From: Burkholderia cepacia
GTDB lineage: Bacteria > Pseudomonadota > Gammaproteobacteria > Burkholderiales > Burkholderiaceae
Direction: 5' to 3'
DNA: 51,478 nucleotides
Assembly: GCF_001039005.1 (NCBI RefSeq)
Contig: NZ_LDWR01000032.1
Span: forward strand, 1 to 51,478
Below are positions 49,160 to 51,478 of the stretch, one piece after another. The stretch's first letter is position 1, and each line of letters begins with the position of its first letter. The notes below the pieces were generated by a model that was not told where the DNA came from, made no database searches, and saw only the letters and a list, made by a program, of their open reading frames with translations. The position numbers were made by a program, and so were the translations under genes.

Positions 49160-50275
49160 ATGCGTGCCTGCTTTCTTCGCCAAGCCTGTTCTGTTGCCGC
49201 CCTTGCCGCCGCGGCAGCGTTCACGTCAGTCGCCAGCCCATCGGCGCATGCCGAGGACCTGAATGTCTACAACTGGTCCGACTACATCGCACCGGACACG
49301 ATCCCGAACTTCCAGAAGCAGACGGGCATCCACGTCAAGTACGACAACTACGACAGCGACGACACGCTTCAGGCGAAGCTGCTTGCCGGCAGTTCGGGTT
49401 ACGACATCGTCGTGCCGACGTCGAACTACATGGCCAAGCAGATCCAGGCCGGCGTGTACCAGAAGCTCGACAAGTCGAAGCTGCCGAACCTCGCGAACCT
49501 CGATCCGCTGCTGATGAAGATGATCTCGGATGCGGACCCGGGCAACCAGTACGGTGTCCCCTGGGCCTACGGCACGGACGGCATCGGCTACAACGCGCAG
49601 GCAGTGAAGAAGGCACTCGGCGACAAGGCGCCCGTCGACAGCTGGGCACTGGTGTTCGACCCGGCCAACATGGAGAAGCTGAAGGGCTGCGGCGTGTCGT
49701 TCCTCGACCAGGCCGTCGACGTGTTCGCCGCCACGCTGCAATACATGGGCAAGGATCCGAACAGCAAGAACCCCGGCGATTACCAGGCCGCATTCGAAGT
49801 CCTGAAGAAAGTCCGCCCGTACATCACCCAATTCAACTCGTCCGGCTACATCAACGACCTCGCGAACAACGACGTGTGCGTCGCGCTCGGCTGGTCGGGC
49901 GACGTCGGCATCGCGCATCGCCGCTCGTCCGAAGCGAAGCGCTCGTACGACATCAAGTTCTCGAACCCGAAGGAAGGCGGCCTGCTGTGGTTCGACGTGA
50001 TGGTGATCCCGAAGGATGCGCCGCACCCCGAGGCTGCACTGAAGTGGATCAACTACATTTCCGATCCGAAGGTCAACGCGGCGATCACCAACACGGTGTT
50101 CTACCCGACCGCGAACAAGGCCGCGCACCCGTTCGTCACGCCGTCCGTCGCGCAGGACCCGACCGTCTATCCGCCTGAAGACGTGCTGAAGAAGATGGTG
50201 CTGATGAAGCCGATGCCGGCCGACATCCTGCGTCTCCAGAACCGCCTGTGGGCACAACTGAAGACCGGCCACTGA
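49160..50275 (+). CDS. potF: Periplasmic putrescine-binding protein of a polyamine ABC transporter
   Basis: A 371-residue substrate-binding protein. The signal peptide ends PSAHA-EDLNVYNWSDYIAPD, the classic start of PotF/SpuD. Mature landmarks are DDTLQAKLLAGSSGYDIVVP, VPWAYGTDGIGYNAQAV, CVALGWSGDVGIA and GGLLWFDVMVIPKDAPHP, which include aromatic and acidic polyamine-binding residues. CAGGGG precedes the ATG at 49160; the frame is open upstream inside spuC but lacks a signal peptide there. It is followed 188 bp later by the ATPase gene. Confidence 0.94.
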   Translation: MRACFLRQACSVAALAAAAAFTSVASPSAHAEDLNVYNWSDYIAPDTIPNFQKQTGIHVKYDNYDSDDTLQAKLLAGSSGYDIVVPTSNYMAKQIQAGVYQKLDKSKLPNLANLDPLLMKMISDADPGNQYGVPWAYGTDGIGYNAQAVKKALGDKAPVDSWALVFDPANMEKLKGCGVSFLDQAVDVFAATLQYMGKDPNSKNPGDYQAAFEVLKKVRPYITQFNSSGYINDLANNDVCVALGWSGDVGIAHRRSSEAKRSYDIKFSNPKEGGLLWFDVMVIPKDAPHPEAALKWINYISDPKVNAAITNTVFYPTANKAAHPFVTPSVAQDPTVYPPEDVLKKMVLMKPMPADILRLQNRLWAQLKTGH

Positions 50276-50463
50276 TCGCCAGGCATCACGGCGGCGCAGG
50301 CATCGCTCCACGCCTGCCCGCCTGAGATTCGCGGACCTCCGTCCGCCCGCGCGCGCCGCGCGCACTGTTCCATCCGGCACGAGCCGTTGTCCGCGAGTCG
50401 CGTTGCACGCCTCGCGCGGGGACGCTCACGCCTGCAATCCGTGAAGAACGAATGGTGACTCCC

Positions 50464-51478
50464 ATGCAATCGATACCCTCTTCCGCTGCTGCACGACAAA
50501 CCCAACCGGCCGCCGCGCCCCGTACGCAAAACGACGCGTTCGTGCGCATCGAAAACGTCGTGAAGAAATTCGGCGACAGCACGGCCGTCGACAACGTAAA
50601 CCTGACGATCGCGAAGAACGAACTGTTCGCGCTGCTCGGCAGCTCGGGCTGCGGCAAGTCCACGCTGCTGCGCATGCTCGCCGGGCTGGAGACGGCGACC
50701 TCCGGCAAGATCTTCGTCGACGGCGAGGACCTCGCATCGCTGCCGCCGTACCGCCGCCCCGTGAACATGATGTTCCAGTCGTACGCGCTGTTCCCGCACA
50801 TGACGGTCGAATCGAACGTCGCGTTCGGCCTGAAGCAGGAAGGCACGCCGAAGAACGAGATCAAGGAACGCGTGGCCGACGCGCTCGCACTCGTGCAGAT
50901 GAGCAAGTACGCGCAACGCAAGCCGCATCAGCTCTCCGGCGGCCAGCAGCAGCGCGTCGCGCTGGCCCGCTCGCTGGTCAAGCGCCCGAAGCTGCTGCTG
51001 CTCGACGAGCCGATGTCCGCGCTCGACAAGAAGATCCGCCAGAAAACCCAGCTCGAACTCGTGAACATCATCGACAAGGTCGACGTGACCTGCGTGATGG
51101 TCACGCACGACCAGGAAGAGGCGATGACGATGGCCAGCCGCCTCGCGGTGATGAGCGAAGGCAAGATCGTGCAAATCGGTGCGCCGGGCGAGGTGTACGA
51201 GTTTCCGAACAGCCGTTTCTCGGCCGAATTCATCGGCTCGACCAACCTGTTCGAGGGCCGCGTCGTCGAGGACGAGCCCGATCACATCTTCGTCGAGAGC
51301 GACGACCTCGAGACACGCATGTACGTGAGCCACGGCGTGACGGGCCCGCTCGGGATGCCGGTCGGCATCTCGGTGCGCCCCGAACGTGTGCACGTGTCGC
51401 GCGAGAAGCCGGGCTCGAAGCACAACTGGGCGCGCGGTGTCGTGACCGACATCGCATACATGGGCAGCTACTCGCTGT
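50464..51478 (+). CDS. potG: Polyamine ABC transporter ATP-binding protein, cut by window end
   Basis: 338 residues are visible and the frame is open at the window edge; about 40 more are expected. Walker A is GSSGCGKST (59-67), followed by the Q-loop in MMFQSYALFPHMTVE, signature LSGGQQQRVALARSL, Walker B KLLLLDEPMSALDKK and the H-loop in VTHDQEEAMTMASR. A C-terminal TOBE-type domain begins near SAEFIGSTNLFEGRV. The ATG at 50464 has GGTGA 5 bp upstream; one at 50452 is in frame. It would power putrescine import with potF; permease genes potHI probably follow. Confidence 0.94.
   Translation, partial: MQSIPSSAAARQTQPAAAPRTQNDAFVRIENVVKKFGDSTAVDNVNLTIAKNELFALLGSSGCGKSTLLRMLAGLETATSGKIFVDGEDLASLPPYRRPVNMMFQSYALFPHMTVESNVAFGLKQEGTPKNEIKERVADALALVQMSKYAQRKPHQLSGGQQQRVALARSLVKRPKLLLLDEPMSALDKKIRQKTQLELVNIIDKVDVTCVMVTHDQEEAMTMASRLAVMSEGKIVQIGAPGEVYEFPNSRFSAEFIGSTNLFEGRVVEDEPDHIFVESDDLETRMYVSHGVTGPLGMPVGISVRPERVHVSREKPGSKHNWARGVVTDIAYMGSYSL

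Overview
The window is high-GC DNA with very GC-rich third codon positions, tight operons and a strong load of LysR regulators. It looks like a Burkholderia genome, most likely the B. cepacia complex. The genus call rests on recognisable protein families: a KirBac1.1-type potassium channel first described from B. pseudomallei, a Burkholderia-type trimeric porin, a Tat-exported phospholipase C, and the neighbourhood folB-ttcA-glmU-glmS. Core housekeeping genes (glmU, glmS, ttcA, folB) suggest the main chromosome. I see no rRNA, tRNA, CRISPR, prophage or insertion sequence.

Layout. 1-1541: a non-coding array of at least 12 degenerate 52-54 bp repeats spaced about 89 bp apart, each carrying two DnaA-box-like 9-mers. 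This is the most unusual structure here. 1542-7233: sugar O-acetyltransferase, glutathione transferase, KirBac channel, sulfate-binding protein, a DapA-like aldolase and a small VapBC-like toxin-antitoxin pair with an unusually short antitoxin. 7349-11509: two LysR regulators, each divergent from its likely target (an MFS transporter; a second glutathione transferase). 11685-14135: a lipoprotein followed by a Tat-exported phospholipase C. 14197-22844: general metabolism: RBBP9-like hydrolase, GhrA-like reductase, HMG-CoA lyase, a YbaK editing protein with a DUF1289 protein, EamA transporter/Lrp pair, a haloacetate dehalogenase with a complete set of defluorinase residues, nitronate monooxygenase and a LysR regulator. 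23028-28276: porin, a secreted glycine-rich protein, a YfeH-type symporter and an EAL-CBS-GGDEF protein.

28644-31845 is a compact overlapping operon, LacI regulator / AGE-family sugar isomerase / PfkB kinase, which reads as a route such as mannose to fructose to fructose-6-phosphate. 31941-39189 carries small conserved proteins, a MidA-type methyltransferase, a degenerate SDR next to folB, ttcA, and the glmU-glmS pair for UDP-GlcNAc synthesis. 39273-39784 is a decayed toxin-antitoxin locus: the operator-promoter and antitoxin look intact, while the toxin has lost its middle. 39868-40535 encodes two coupled proteins of unknown function.

40646-42375 is metal-related: a two-gene FTR1/cupredoxin iron-uptake operon with a possible Fur site, and an orphan CopZ-like chaperone behind a promoter with the 19-bp spacer typical of CueR/MerR control. 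42424-51478 is a putrescine locus: puuR-puuC on the minus strand, divergent from puuD-puuA-spuC-potF-potG on the plus strand across about 920 bp of non-coding DNA. The last gene runs off the window. The genes would import putrescine and turn it into GABA through gamma-glutamylated and/or transamination routes, under PuuR.
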